DNA from: an uncultured Armatimonadota bacterium
GTDB taxonomy: Bacteria; Armatimonadota; Armatimonadia; Armatimonadales; Armatimonadaceae
DNA: 40,794 nt
Assembly (NCBI GenBank): GCA_902805585.1
Contig: CADCTO010000324.1
Coordinates: 1-40,794, forward strand
Direction: 5' to 3'
Shown: positions 8,815-17,275 of the stretch, one piece after another
Numbering within the stretch: the stretch's first letter is position 1
Layout: the number at the start of each line of letters is the position of its first letter
The notes under the pieces: model-generated
Told to the model about the DNA's origin: nothing
Database searches by the model: none
What the model saw: only the letters and a program-made list of their open reading frames with translations
Made by a program: the position numbers and the translations under genes

Positions 8815-8931
8815 AAAGGGATGAGGGATGAGGGGCGGAGGGTGAGGTGAAAAGGAAAGGGTACGGCGACCGCCGGCCCGACCCTCTCATCCCTCATCCC
8901 TCGCCCCTCATCCCTCCTCCTTCATCCCTCC
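8815..8931. repeat. Imperfect polypurine inverted repeat between sbp and ftsA
   Basis: The left part (8815-8852) is built of GGGATGAGGGATGAGGGGCG-like units. The right part (8881-8931) is built of repeated CATCCCTC units, so the two can pair as a long imperfect hairpin. The repeat fills the sbp-ftsA gap, reaches into the last codons of sbp and ends 3 bases before the ftsA start, replacing the usual ribosome-binding site. There is no T tract. Confidence 0.55.
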
Positions 8932-9284
8932 TTCTTCGTGCGCGACAGCGCGACCTGGGTCAGCCAGTAGCGGCGGATCAGGGACAGGTTCAGAAAAACG
9001 CGCCCGCCCAGCACGACCACGGCGGCCAGAAAAAGGTCCACGCCGATGCGGTCCCCGAGATACGCCAGCAGGCCGGCGAGCACCGTGTTCATGAAGAACC
9101 CGGTCAGAAAAATGTCGTCGTGAAACTTGCCCTCGATGCCGGCGCGGATGCCCCCGCAGATCGAGTCGACGCCCGCCAGCGCGGCCAGCGACAGGTACGG
9201 CGCCACCCCCGGAGGGATCGTCCACTGCGACGCGTACACGACAAAAAACCCGACCAGGAGGCCGACAACCGGCAGCCAGCCCAT
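8922..9284 (-). CDS. sbp: Small basic protein Sbp (DUF1290)
   Basis: This 120-residue membrane protein starts MGWLPVVGLLVGFFVVYAS and has three to four hydrophobic helices. It contains the family block YLSLAALAGVDSICGGIRAGIEGKFHDDIFLTG split around residue 35-60, and FFMNTVLAGLLAYLGDRIGVDL after it. Sbp/DUF1290 genes occur between ftsQ and ftsA or ftsZ in Firmicutes, Actinobacteria and several deep lineages, usually with DUF881 genes, as here (21-base gap after DUF881). The function is unknown; the location argues for a role in division or wall synthesis. The end of the gene lies in a repetitive sequence, so its last residues (RTKKEG) may be recent. Confidence 0.88.
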   Translation of the reverse strand: MGWLPVVGLLVGFFVVYASQWTIPPGVAPYLSLAALAGVDSICGGIRAGIEGKFHDDIFLTGFFMNTVLAGLLAYLGDRIGVDLFLAAVVVLGGRVFLNLSLIRRYWLTQVALSRTKKEG

Positions 9285-9305
9285 CGCGTGCGTGTCCCCG
9301 TTTCT

Positions 9306-10133
9306 CTACAACCCGGTCTGGGTCGCTTCTTCGGACTGCTTCTGCGCCCGTTCCGCCTCCGCCTTGGGGGCTTCCCGCGCGTAGCGCAGCGGGGTGGGGC
9401 CGGCGTAGGCGGGCAGCGTGATGGCGTCCGCCTTGTCGATCGAGAACATGGACGGGTCCGTCATCTTATAGGCGTCCTGGACGCCGTTCGCCATCGTCAT
9501 CGAGGAGACGAGCGTGTCCGGGTCTCCGATAGCCTTGATCTTGACCGGCGAGCCGTTGGTCGGGATGTTGTTGACCAGGATGGTCGGTCCGACACAGCGC
9601 ACCGCGGTCGTCGCGATCACACGCTGGTCGTTGATCACGATGGCCTCGGCGCCGGCCGCGCGCAGCTCGTTCAGGACCGCCTGGATGTCCTGGTCGTGGA
9701 TGATGTAGGGCTTGAGGACCTCGGCATACGTTTCCGGGGAATCCTCCGGCGAGCGCGGGGGCCGCTTGGTGGAATCCTGGAGGGTGATGACGACGCCGGG
9801 CCCGGTCACCGCGACCAGCCCGCTGAGCAGGTTCGCCTTCTGCAGGCTCTCGCTGAGGAGGCGGGCGTTGCCCTCGCCGTCCGCGGCGGCCTTCTGGTAC
9901 CGTATCAGGCTCGCCTGGATATCCGCGATCTTCTTCTTCTGCTCGGCGACGGTGTCGCGCAGGTCGGAGTAGGCGGCGGCGAGGCCGGATATCCGCGTGG
10001 TCGGGAGCTGCTCCTGGCGGATGCGGTCCTGGGTCTTGAGCGAGGCGGCCAGCAGGCCGCCGAGCACCACGCCCAGCGCGGTGACCTGCCACACCCACGG
10101 TCGGTTACGGATCTGTGATGTGAAAACGCTCAT
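9306..10133 (-). CDS. DUF881 family division-cluster protein
   Basis: The protein has 275 residues. A single N-terminal membrane anchor (VWQVTALGVVLGGLLAASL) is followed by a coiled coil (about 50-95, LRDTVAEQKKKIADIQASL) and then the DUF881 domain: LVAVTGPGVVITLQDS, YIIHDQDIQAVLNELRAAGAEAIVINDQRV, CVGPTILVNN and PVKIKAIGD. This is the standard DUF881 plan, with most of the protein outside the membrane. A C-terminal Ala/Glu/Gln-rich tail follows. Its start overlaps the ftsQ stop as ATGA, indicating translational coupling. DUF881 proteins have no known enzyme activity; pairing with Sbp is conserved in many Gram-positive dcw regions. The coiled coil next to the membrane resembles other divisome scaffold proteins, but that is inference. 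Confidence 0.92.
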   Translation of the reverse strand: MSVFTSQIRNRPWVWQVTALGVVLGGLLAASLKTQDRIRQEQLPTTRISGLAAAYSDLRDTVAEQKKKIADIQASLIRYQKAAADGEGNARLLSESLQKANLLSGLVAVTGPGVVITLQDSTKRPPRSPEDSPETYAEVLKPYIIHDQDIQAVLNELRAAGAEAIVINDQRVIATTAVRCVGPTILVNNIPTNGSPVKIKAIGDPDTLVSSMTMANGVQDAYKMTDPSMFSIDKADAITLPAYAGPTPLRYAREAPKAEAERAQKQSEEATQTGL

Positions 10134-11134
10134 AGCGCCTCGCCCCGCGGTGTCGTGGAGCCTGTCCGGGAACGGATTGCGGGGGCATCATAGGCGTAAA
10201 GGACGACATAATCGAAGCCGCCCTCCCGCAGATCCGCGCGGCGCGCCAGAAGAAGTGCAAGCGTGTCCAACTTCCGGTCCAGATCTTTGCCGGACCCCAA
10301 CCGCACTTCCGATCCACCCGCTCTATTTAAGCACAACTTGCCGGTTTGGTCAACCCTGATTTTGTCGAGCGGGAAATCGTCGCGCGCGGCCGCCCAATTC
10401 AAACATTTGTTCACAGCGGCGAGGCCGGGGGCAACAATTTGTTTGCCGAGACGGGGCGCGCGCGCGCCGGCGGTTTCGAGCGAGATGCATGCGAGCCCGG
10501 CTTCGGGCGTGCGGTTTTTCCGGAACGGGACCATCCCCCGATCGACGGTGTAAAAGACGCCGCCGACCTGGACCGACGCCCACGGGGCGCGCTCGCGGAC
10601 CTTCACGACCAGGCGATGCGGGAGGCGGCGATGTACCGTCGCCCGTGCGACCGCGGGCTCCGCCTCGACGGCCCGCCGGATCCGCCCGACCGGCAGCGTC
10701 AGGATGTTCCGGCCGGGTTCTATCCCCGCCCGCCGGAAAAGGCGCTGCGCGGACACCGTCTGGTTCCCCTCGAACCGCACCGTGCGCACCCACAGGCGCG
10801 GGGAGAACAACAGGGCCACGACGCACTCGACGAACAGAACGCACAGGGAGGCGCGGAGCACGAGGCGGGGGTAGTTCGGGCGCAGCCGGTTCCGGCGACG
10901 GGTCACGACCCGCTTGGTGCGGCCATGGCCGCGCGGCGTGCCGGGTCTGGCACGCTTGACCCGGGCGACCGTAGCGTCGAGCCGCCCGGTGTGATATGCC
11001 CGCTGCCGGTCACTCAACGGGCGCGGGCCGGGGTCCTGGCGCGCCGCCGCCGGACCGGGCTCGGAGACCAGACGGTTGGGCTTGACGGGGCGGTGGCGCC
11101 CGCCGCTTCCGTGCGGGATCTCGCTGTACTTCAA
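10130..11134 (-). CDS. ftsQ: Cell division protein FtsQ/DivIB, POTRA domain
   Basis: The protein has 334 residues. A long, very basic cytoplasmic N-terminus (about 1-90) precedes one membrane helix (LVLRASLCVLFVECVVALLF, about 91-110). The POTRA domain follows (VRTVRFEGNQTVSAQRLFRRAG to HRLVVKVRERAPWA, about 115-185), then the FtsQ beta domain (VGGVFYTVDRGMVPF). FtsQ/DivIB recruits the FtsL/FtsB-type partners to the division site. The start is TTG: it overlaps the ddl stop as TTGA and has GGAGGTG five bases before it. No ATG upstream is available without running deep into ddl. The N-terminus is longer than usual and rich in Arg and Pro. The downstream DUF881 start overlaps its stop. Confidence 0.9.
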   Translation of the reverse strand: MKYSEIPHGSGGRHRPVKPNRLVSEPGPAAARQDPGPRPLSDRQRAYHTGRLDATVARVKRARPGTPRGHGRTKRVVTRRRNRLRPNYPRLVLRASLCVLFVECVVALLFSPRLWVRTVRFEGNQTVSAQRLFRRAGIEPGRNILTLPVGRIRRAVEAEPAVARATVHRRLPHRLVVKVRERAPWASVQVGGVFYTVDRGMVPFRKNRTPEAGLACISLETAGARAPRLGKQIVAPGLAAVNKCLNWAAARDDFPLDKIRVDQTGKLCLNRAGGSEVRLGSGKDLDRKLDTLALLLARRADLREGGFDYVVLYAYDAPAIRSRTGSTTPRGEAL

Positions 11135-12081
11135 TGCGGCACCTCCAGGGCCAGCGCCACGAGGCGGTCCAGCAGCGCGGGGAACGGGATCCCGGCCGCC
11201 AGCGCGGCTTTGGGCAGGAGCGACGTCGCGGTCATGCCGGGGATGGTGTTCGTTTCCAGCGTGACCACGCCGTCGTCCGTGACGAACATGTCGGTCCGGC
11301 TCATGCCCCGGCAGCCGAGCAGCCGGTGGCAGAGCAGGGCGATCTCGCGCGCCTCGTTGGCGGCGGCGGTGTCGATGCGGGCGGGCACGATCTCTTCGGC
11401 GCCGCCCTCCTGCGAATACTTGGACTGGTAGTCGAAGAAGCCGTTGGGCGGCACGATCTCGACGATGGGCAGGGTCACGAGGTCGTCGTTGCCCAGCACG
11501 GCGACCGTGATCTCGGTCCCCTCGACGCGCTGCTCGACCAGGACGGTGTCGTCGTAGCGGAAGGCCAGGGCCAGGGCGTCGGCGAGCTTGTCCTCGGCCT
11601 CGACGACCGTGCAGCCGTACGTGCTGCCCTGGCGGCTCGGCTTGACGATGACCGGGTAGCCCAGCTTGTCGGTCACCTCGCGGACCGCCCGGCGCAGCCG
11701 CGCTTCGTCGCCGCGGTAGAACACGACGTCGGCCGGCATGTAGACGTTCTCGGTCGAAAGGATCGCCTTGGTGCGCACCTTGTCCATGGCGAGGGCCGAG
11801 GCCAGGACCCCGGAACCCGTGTAGCGGATGCCGAGCACGTCCAGGAACCCCTGCACCGTCCCGTCCTCGCCGCCCGGCCCGTGCAGCGCGATGAAGACGA
11901 CGTCGGGCCGCTCGGACTCGTCCGCGGCCGCGAGCTGGGGCAGGTCGTCCACGTCCAGCTCCCAGGCGATGTACCTGGTCCGGTCGAGCGCGTCCAGGAT
12001 CTGACGCCCGGTGGAAAGCGACACCTCGCGCTCGGCCGAGCGCCCGCCCATCAGCACGGCGACTTGCTTTATCTCCTGCAT
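11131..12081 (-). CDS. ddl: D-alanine--D-alanine ligase
   Basis: Ddl joins two D-alanines with ATP in the cytoplasm, giving the dipeptide that MurF adds. It has 316 residues, typical of the DdlB type. Motifs: VAVLMGGRSAEREVSLSTG at the N-terminus, ALHGPGGEDGTVQGFLD near 70, YTGSGVLASALAMDK near 90, YPVIVKPSRQGSTYGC near 147 (ATP-grasp Lys), VEQRVEGTEITVAVLG near 185, and TLETNTIPGMTATSLLPKAA near 275, where the Asn/Glu bind magnesium. It starts 7 bases after murC and its stop overlaps the ftsQ start. In many genomes murB lies between murC and ddl; it does not here. The omega-loop Tyr/Ser region (YQSKYSQEGGAEEIVPA) is intact, so a normal D-Ala-D-Ala product is expected. Confidence 0.96.
   Translation of the reverse strand: MQEIKQVAVLMGGRSAEREVSLSTGRQILDALDRTRYIAWELDVDDLPQLAAADESERPDVVFIALHGPGGEDGTVQGFLDVLGIRYTGSGVLASALAMDKVRTKAILSTENVYMPADVVFYRGDEARLRRAVREVTDKLGYPVIVKPSRQGSTYGCTVVEAEDKLADALALAFRYDDTVLVEQRVEGTEITVAVLGNDDLVTLPIVEIVPPNGFFDYQSKYSQEGGAEEIVPARIDTAAANEAREIALLCHRLLGCRGMSRTDMFVTDDGVVTLETNTIPGMTATSLLPKAALAAGIPFPALLDRLVALALEVPH
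11140..11146 (-). promoter_or_regulatory. Ribosome-binding site for the TTG start of ftsQ
   Basis: GGAGGTG lies five bases before the TTG, inside the last codons of ddl. It is what decides the unusual start codon. Confidence 0.75.
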
Positions 12082-12088
12082 GGCCCCC

Positions 12089-13579
12089 TCACTTGCCCGC
12101 CAGCCGCGTGTGCAGCCCCGTCGCCGCGGCGCGTATGTCGCCCGCGCCCATCGTCAGCACCACGTCTCCCGCCTCCACCTCCCCCGCGAGCCGCTCCGGC
12201 AGGTCGTTCTTGTCGGGGGTGTAGTGTACGGGCAGCGTTTGCGCCTGCGCCTGTGCCTGCGCGCGCACCCGCTCTGCCAGCGCCTCCGACGTGACGCCGG
12301 GGATCGGCTTCTCGCGCGCCAGGTAGATGTCGGACAGGTACACGGCGTCGGCGCCGGCGAGCGCGTCGGCGAACTCTTCCATCAGGTCGCGGGTGCGCGA
12401 CGGCAGGTGCGGCTGGAAGACGGCCACGAGGCGCCGCTCCGGGTAGGCCGCGCGCGCGGCGGCCAGTGTCGCCCGGATCTCGGTCGGGTGGTGCGCGTAG
12501 TCGTCCACGATGAGGACGCCCCCCGCCTCGCCGATCTTCTCGAACCGCCGCCCGGTGCCGGTGAAGGATTCCAGACCCTCGATGATCGCCCGCGGGCCGA
12601 TGTGGAACGTGAACGCGACGGACGCGGCGGCCAGCGCGTTCAGGACGTTGTGCCGCCCCGGAACGCGGAGCCGGATCGGCCCGTAAGGCTCTTCGTCCGG
12701 CATCCAGTTGCGCCGTATGCGGAAGGACGGGCGCTCCCCCAGTTCCAGGTCGATGGCCTGCACGTCTACGGCGCGGTCGTCGTCGAAGCCGTAGTTCATG
12801 CTCTGCAGGCCTGGGAGCGCCTGGGCAAGGGTCCTAGTCTTCACGTCATCCCAGCACAGGATCACGTCGCCGAAGCCGTCGCGCCGCCGCCGTTCGCCGG
12901 CCTGCCGGATGAACCGGTCGAACGAGGCGATCACGTGCGCTTCGGTGCCGTGGTGGTCCAGGTGGTCCGCTTCGATGTTCGTGACGACGGCGACGTTCGG
13001 CTGCATGTACAGGAAACCGTCGTACGCCTCGCACGCTTCCGCCAGCACGACCTCGCCCCCGCCATCGGCGGCACGGCCGCCGTTACGGGCGTTGCCGCCG
13101 ATGGCGGGAAGATCGCCCCCGAGAAAGATGGTCGGGTCCAGGCCTGCTGCGATCAGGATGTGGGCCACCATGCCGGTCGTCGTCGTCTTGCCGTGCGTGC
13201 CGGCGATGGCGATGCCGCGCCCCGTGTTCACCAGCGCGCCGAGCAGTTCCGGGCGGCGCAGGACGGGCAGGCCGCGCTCGCCCGCCGCGCGGACCTCCGG
13301 GTTCTCGGACGGGATCGCGTCCGACACGATGACGGCGGCGGCGTCCCCGAGCTGCGTGGCGTCGTGGGCGGCGTAGACGCGGGCGCCGGCCGCTTCCAGG
13401 CGGGCACGTACGGCGGGCGAGATGCCGGGGTCCGCACCCGCGACCGGCCTTCCCCGCTCGGCCAGAACCTGCGCCAGCGCGCTCATGCCCGCGCCGCCGA
13501 TGCCCACGAAGTACAGCGGCCCTTCCGGAAGGCGAGGAGCCGCATAGCTGTCTAAGTTTTCCTGCGCTTCTTTTATCAT
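12089..13579 (-). CDS. murC: UDP-N-acetylmuramate--L-alanine ligase
   Basis: MurC adds L-alanine to UDP-MurNAc, the first of the cytoplasmic stem-peptide steps. From the ATG at 13579 it has 496 residues. It shows the UDP-binding start YFVGIGGAGMSALAQVLAERG, the ATP loop GIAIAGTHGKTTTTGMVAHIL near 122, the Mur-ligase segment NIEADHLDHHG near 200, and the C-terminal HHPTEIRATLAAARAAYP. The family is usually 450-490 residues; a stretch rich in Ala/Gln (RVRAQAQAQAQ) near 440 adds a little. The same frame stays open upstream through ftsW, but that part has no coding character. The ATG is only 2 bases from the ftsW stop, and the MIKEAQ start leads directly into the fold. murG, which often sits between ftsW and murC, is absent. 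Confidence 0.96.
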   Translation of the reverse strand: MIKEAQENLDSYAAPRLPEGPLYFVGIGGAGMSALAQVLAERGRPVAGADPGISPAVRARLEAAGARVYAAHDATQLGDAAAVIVSDAIPSENPEVRAAGERGLPVLRRPELLGALVNTGRGIAIAGTHGKTTTTGMVAHILIAAGLDPTIFLGGDLPAIGGNARNGGRAADGGGEVVLAEACEAYDGFLYMQPNVAVVTNIEADHLDHHGTEAHVIASFDRFIRQAGERRRRDGFGDVILCWDDVKTRTLAQALPGLQSMNYGFDDDRAVDVQAIDLELGERPSFRIRRNWMPDEEPYGPIRLRVPGRHNVLNALAAASVAFTFHIGPRAIIEGLESFTGTGRRFEKIGEAGGVLIVDDYAHHPTEIRATLAAARAAYPERRLVAVFQPHLPSRTRDLMEEFADALAGADAVYLSDIYLAREKPIPGVTSEALAERVRAQAQAQAQTLPVHYTPDKNDLPERLAGEVEAGDVVLTMGAGDIRAAATGLHTRLAGK

Positions 13580-13581
13580 CT

Positions 13582-14823
13582 TCAGCGGCCCGAACGACCC
13601 GCACCCGCCGGCACCTTCTCGGGGCGCTTCCGCGGGGGCGCGGGCGCTTCGTCCAGAAGATCGATGTCCGGCTCGGCGCTCCGGCGTTTCCGTTCGCGGT
13701 AGTACGGGTTCTGTGAAATGTTGAGCAGGATCCCCATACCGATGAGCGTCGGGACCAGCGAGGACCCCCCATAGGAAAGGAACGGAAGCGGGACGCCCGT
13801 CGCCGGAATCGACGCCGTGACGACCCCGATGTTGACGATCGCCTGGACCGAGACCATGCCCGTGATGCCGGTGGCGAGAAGCGCGCCGAACGGGTCGCGT
13901 GTCCGGGTGGCGATGTGAAACCCGCGGGCCGCGAGCGCGACGAAGAGTGCGAGCACGGAGCACGTGCCCAGCAGCCCCATCTCTTCCCCGATGATGGCGA
14001 AGATGAAGTCCGTCCGCTGGGCGGGCAGGTTGCCCAGCCGCTTTTCCCGGCTCTCGCCGAGCCCGACGCCGAAGGGGCCGCCGGTCCCGAGCGCGATCTT
14101 GCTGTGGGTGATCTGGTAGCCCGCGCCGCGGTAGTCCGCCTGCGGGTTGATAAAGGTCACCATCCGCTTCCACCGGTAGCCGTCCGTCCCGTGCCGCAGG
14201 GCGAGGCAGACGCCGCCGAGGGCGAACACGGCCAGCAGCGTCACCATCCAGCGCGCCCGCGCGCCCGCGGCGAAAAGCACGAGCAGGGCGGTCAGGAGCA
14301 GCGTCACCGCCGTGCCCAGGTCCGGCTGGAGTTCGATCAGGACCACGACCAGCATCACGACGCCCAGCAGCATCCCGACCCCGCCCCACAGGTTTTGCAC
14401 CAGTTTGGGACGCGCCGCCAGGACTTTGGCGAGGTACAGAACCAGGGCCAGCTTGGCGAACTCGGACGGCTGGATCTTGACGGGACCGTACCCGATCCAG
14501 CGCTGCGCCCCCTGCGCGCCGTGGCCCATGGCGAGCACGGCGGCCAGCATGGTGATGGCCAGAAGCAGCGAAGGCACGGCCCAGCCTTTGAGTTTCCAGT
14601 ACGGGACGCGCTGCGCGAGGAACATCCCGGCGAGCCCGATGGCGGCCCAGAGCGCCTGCCGCTTCACGAAATACGCCGGGTCGCCGCCGGTATATTTCAC
14701 CTCGGCCGCCAGTGCGTAGGACGCGTTGAAAACCATCACGACGCCGCCCCCCAGGAGCAGCAGCGTCACCACGAACAGCCACCAGTCCGGCGCGAACTTC
14801 TTCTGTGCAGCAGCCTCGGTCAT
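13582..14823 (-). CDS. ftsW: SEDS peptidoglycan glycosyltransferase FtsW
   Basis: FtsW polymerises lipid II at the division septum with FtsI as its transpeptidase partner. It has 413 residues with about ten membrane helices. Diagnostic blocks are YLAKVLAARPKLV, VVVLIELQPDLGTAVTL, GVGLGESREKRLGNLPAQRT, DFIFAIIGEEMGLLG and VPLPFLSYGGSSLVPTLIGMGILLNISQN. The extracellular loop between helices 7 and 8, with the signature Glu/Arg, is intact. A basic, Pro-rich cytoplasmic tail of about 40 residues ends the protein. The start overlaps the murD stop as ATGA. Position between murD and murC is standard and supports FtsW over RodA. Confidence 0.96.
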   Translation of the reverse strand: MTEAAAQKKFAPDWWLFVVTLLLLGGGVVMVFNASYALAAEVKYTGGDPAYFVKRQALWAAIGLAGMFLAQRVPYWKLKGWAVPSLLLAITMLAAVLAMGHGAQGAQRWIGYGPVKIQPSEFAKLALVLYLAKVLAARPKLVQNLWGGVGMLLGVVMLVVVLIELQPDLGTAVTLLLTALLVLFAAGARARWMVTLLAVFALGGVCLALRHGTDGYRWKRMVTFINPQADYRGAGYQITHSKIALGTGGPFGVGLGESREKRLGNLPAQRTDFIFAIIGEEMGLLGTCSVLALFVALAARGFHIATRTRDPFGALLATGITGMVSVQAIVNIGVVTASIPATGVPLPFLSYGGSSLVPTLIGMGILLNISQNPYYRERKRRSAEPDIDLLDEAPAPPRKRPEKVPAGAGRSGR

Positions 14824-16208
14824 GCGTCCCTCTCCCCCGTCAGTTCCTTCACCGCCTCACGGAACACCTGGCCACGGTGCTCGAAGCCGTTGAACATGTC
14901 GAACGACGCGCAGCCCGGCACGAGCATCACGGTGTCGCCCGGCCGTGCGGCGGACGACGCCCGTCGGACGGCGTCCGGCAGCGTGTCGGCCCGCTCAACG
15001 TCCCGCATGCCCGCGGACGCCAGCGCAGCCGCGATCTCCGGGGCCGAGACGCCGATCAGTATAACTTTATTGGCACTTTCTTTAACGGATCTTGCCATAG
15101 CCGACAGGTCGCCGCCCTTATGCTTGCCGCCCATGATGGCGACCACCGGGCCGCCCGCCGCTTCCAGCGAGGCCGCGACCGCGGCGGGATTCGTGCACAT
15201 CGAGTTGTTGACATAGCGGACGCCGCAGCGCGTCGCCACCAGCTCCATGCGATGCGCGACGCCCTGAAAGCCGGACACGGCCGCACGGATGGACGGGAGG
15301 GAGATGCCGGAGTCGGCCGCCATGCACGCCGCGGCGAGGACGTTGGCGACGTTGTGACGGCCCGGCAACGGCACCCCCGCGGCGTCCATCAGCCGCTGGC
15401 CGGCGACCCAGAGCGTTTCCCCCCGGAGGCACCCCGCCGCCTCCCGTTCCAGGGAAAACAGCAGGCGCCTGCCGCTCCCCGCCCCGGAACCGTAGCGCAC
15501 CACGTTGTCGTCATCCCCGTTCAGCACGGCGGCGTCGTCCGGCCCCTGTGTGGCGAAAAGACGGGCCTTGGCGCGGGCGTATTCGTCGAAATCCGCGTGG
15601 CGGTCCAGGTGGTCGTTGGCGACGTTGAGCCACGCGCCGACCCGGGGGCGGAACCGCTCGACCCATTCGAGCTGGAACGACGATATCTCCGCGACGATCA
15701 CGCCGTCTTCGGGCGCCTCGACCGCGGCCAGGATCAGGGGCAGGCGCTGCCCCGCGTCCTCGGCGATGTTGCCCGCCACCCAGGTCCGGCGGCCCGCTTC
15801 CCGGCAGATCGCGCCGAGCAGCGCCGTCGTGGTCGTCTTGCCGTTGGTGCCGGTGATGGCAAGGATCGGGGCGCGCGCCAGCCGGTACGCGACCTCGATC
15901 TCGCCCAGCACGGGCACGCCGCGCCGCACGGCGTCCCGGAGTGACGCGGCGGAGCGCGGGACGCCGGGACTGGGGACCACCAGATCCGTGTCCGCCCAGT
16001 CGATCTGCTCCGACCCGAGGGAGAGCATGACGCCCGCGCCGAGTCCGCGCGCCGCCCGGACGGTCTCCGCGGACAGGCGCTCCTCGGGTTTGGCCTCATA
16101 GACGCGCACCCGCGCCCCGCGGTCGCGCAGCACGCGGGCCGCCGCCAGGCCTGTGGCCGCGAGGCCGATGACGGCGATCCGTTGTCCGGCAAACTCGTCC
16201 ATAGGCAT
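14820..16208 (-). CDS. murD: UDP-N-acetylmuramoylalanine--D-glutamate ligase
   Basis: MurD adds D-glutamate to UDP-MurNAc-L-Ala. From the ATG at 16208 it has 462 residues. Motifs: IAVIGLAATGLAAARVLRDRG (UDP-binding fold) at the start, ILAITGTNGKTTTTALLGAI (ATP loop) near 108, WLNVANDHLDRHADFDEYA near 185, VPLPGRHNVANVLAAA near 275, VRYVNNSMCTNPAAVAASL near 325 and VMLVPGCASFDMF near 425. The frame is open further upstream into mraY, but the start MPMDEFAGQRI overlaps the mraY stop (TGATG) and fits the family N-terminus. A second ATG two codons later is also possible. It is translationally coupled to mraY and to ftsW. Confidence 0.96.
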   Translation of the reverse strand: MPMDEFAGQRIAVIGLAATGLAAARVLRDRGARVRVYEAKPEERLSAETVRAARGLGAGVMLSLGSEQIDWADTDLVVPSPGVPRSAASLRDAVRRGVPVLGEIEVAYRLARAPILAITGTNGKTTTTALLGAICREAGRRTWVAGNIAEDAGQRLPLILAAVEAPEDGVIVAEISSFQLEWVERFRPRVGAWLNVANDHLDRHADFDEYARAKARLFATQGPDDAAVLNGDDDNVVRYGSGAGSGRRLLFSLEREAAGCLRGETLWVAGQRLMDAAGVPLPGRHNVANVLAAACMAADSGISLPSIRAAVSGFQGVAHRMELVATRCGVRYVNNSMCTNPAAVAASLEAAGGPVVAIMGGKHKGGDLSAMARSVKESANKVILIGVSAPEIAAALASAGMRDVERADTLPDAVRRASSAARPGDTVMLVPGCASFDMFNGFEHRGQVFREAVKELTGERDA

Positions 16209-17275
16209 CAGGGTGCGACCACCGTGACCGTGTAGGGTGAAAGGAGGGGCGCCAGCGCGGCGCCGACCGCCGCCGCCATCAGGGCCATGACCCAGAACCG
16301 GGCGACGACGCGCGTTTCGGGCCAGCCCAGCTCCTCGAAATGGTGGTGCAGCGGGGCGCGGCGGAAGACCCGGTTCGCTTTGGCGTACTCGATCCCGCGC
16401 CGGATGCGGCGCCATTTGAACACGTAGCGCTGGATCATCATCGAGCCGATCTCCATGAGATAGACCGCGCCGACGACTAGCAGCAGCGTCTCCTGTTTGG
16501 CGGCGATGGCCGCGGCGGCGACGCCCATGCCCAGCGCGAGCGAGCCCGTATCCCCCATGAACACGCGCGCCGGGTGGGCGTTAAACCAGAGGAACCCCGC
16601 GCAGGCGCCCGCGACCGAAAGGTAGAAGATGCTCACCTCGGGCGTGACGGCCGCGCTCTCGTTCAGCAGGGCCAGCACGGCGAGGGAAAGGGTCGTGATC
16701 AACGTGGTGCCCGCCGCCAGACCGTCCAGGCCGTCGGTGAAGTTGACCGCGTTGCCGAACCCGCACAGATAGAGCACGCCGAGCGCGTAGTATAAGATAC
16801 CGAAATCTATGTTGCGGCCGAAAACCGCAACAACGGTAGTGATCCCCGCCTGTTCCGTCTGGCCGATGACGAACAGGAACAGCGCGGCCACCAGGACCTG
16901 ACCGGCGAGTTTGACACGCTCGCTCAGGCCCGCCTTGTTCTGCTTCCGGCGCGCCTTACCCAGGTCGTCCAGGAAGCCGACGATGCCGGCGAGGAGCAGG
17001 GTCCCGGCGACCGCCAGCAGGCGGACGCGCTGCCGCTCGTCCAGGGCCGCGAGCAGCGTGAAGGCGACCGTGATCACGAACGCGACGGCGACCAGGAGCA
17101 GGCCGCCCATCGTGGGCGTCCCCTGCTTCGCCTGGTGGCTGGCCGGGGCGTCGCCGCTCACGGGCTGGCGCGCGGACCGGCGGCCCAGCAGGGCGATCAC
17201 GGCGTCCCCCAGTCCCAGCACGAGCCCGGCGGAAAACAGGAAGACGAGCGCAAGCATGTTGTCACTGAGGAACAT
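16208..17275 (-). CDS. mraY: Phospho-N-acetylmuramoyl-pentapeptide transferase MraY
   Basis: MraY transfers the UDP-MurNAc-pentapeptide sugar phosphate to undecaprenyl phosphate, giving lipid I at the inner face of the membrane. From the ATG at 17275 it has 355 residues and about ten helices. Signature blocks: KQGTPTMGG near 48, GFLDDLGKARRKQNKAGLS near 100 (magnesium-binding Asp pair), NAVNFTDGLDGLAAG near 175, WFNAHPARVFMGDTGSLALG near 230 and HHHFEELGWPETRVV near 320. The start overlaps the end of murF by 14 bases, and its stop overlaps the murD start. The frame continues upstream without family similarity. With no murG in the cluster, the next enzyme (lipid I to lipid II) must come from elsewhere. 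Confidence 0.96.
   Translation of the reverse strand: MFLSDNMLALVFLFSAGLVLGLGDAVIALLGRRSARQPVSGDAPASHQAKQGTPTMGGLLLVAVAFVITVAFTLLAALDERQRVRLLAVAGTLLLAGIVGFLDDLGKARRKQNKAGLSERVKLAGQVLVAALFLFVIGQTEQAGITTVVAVFGRNIDFGILYYALGVLYLCGFGNAVNFTDGLDGLAAGTTLITTLSLAVLALLNESAAVTPEVSIFYLSVAGACAGFLWFNAHPARVFMGDTGSLALGMGVAAAAIAAKQETLLLVVGAVYLMEIGSMMIQRYVFKWRRIRRGIEYAKANRVFRRAPLHHHFEELGWPETRVVARFWVMALMAAAVGAALAPLLSPYTVTVVAP

Noticed and set aside
6733-8850. Plus-strand open frame of 705 codons over ftsZ and ftsA
   Set aside because: It is the opposite strand of two unmistakable genes, and its translation is low-complexity His/Asp/Arg/Gly-rich sequence.
8815-8931. Regularly repeated CATCCCTC units as a CRISPR-like array
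   Set aside because: The units are 8-12 bases without spacers and pair with a nearby complement; this is an inverted repeat.
12089-14782. Apparent 897-residue fusion ending in MurC
   Set aside because: The first 400 codons are another frame of ftsW; only the part from 13579 has MurC character.
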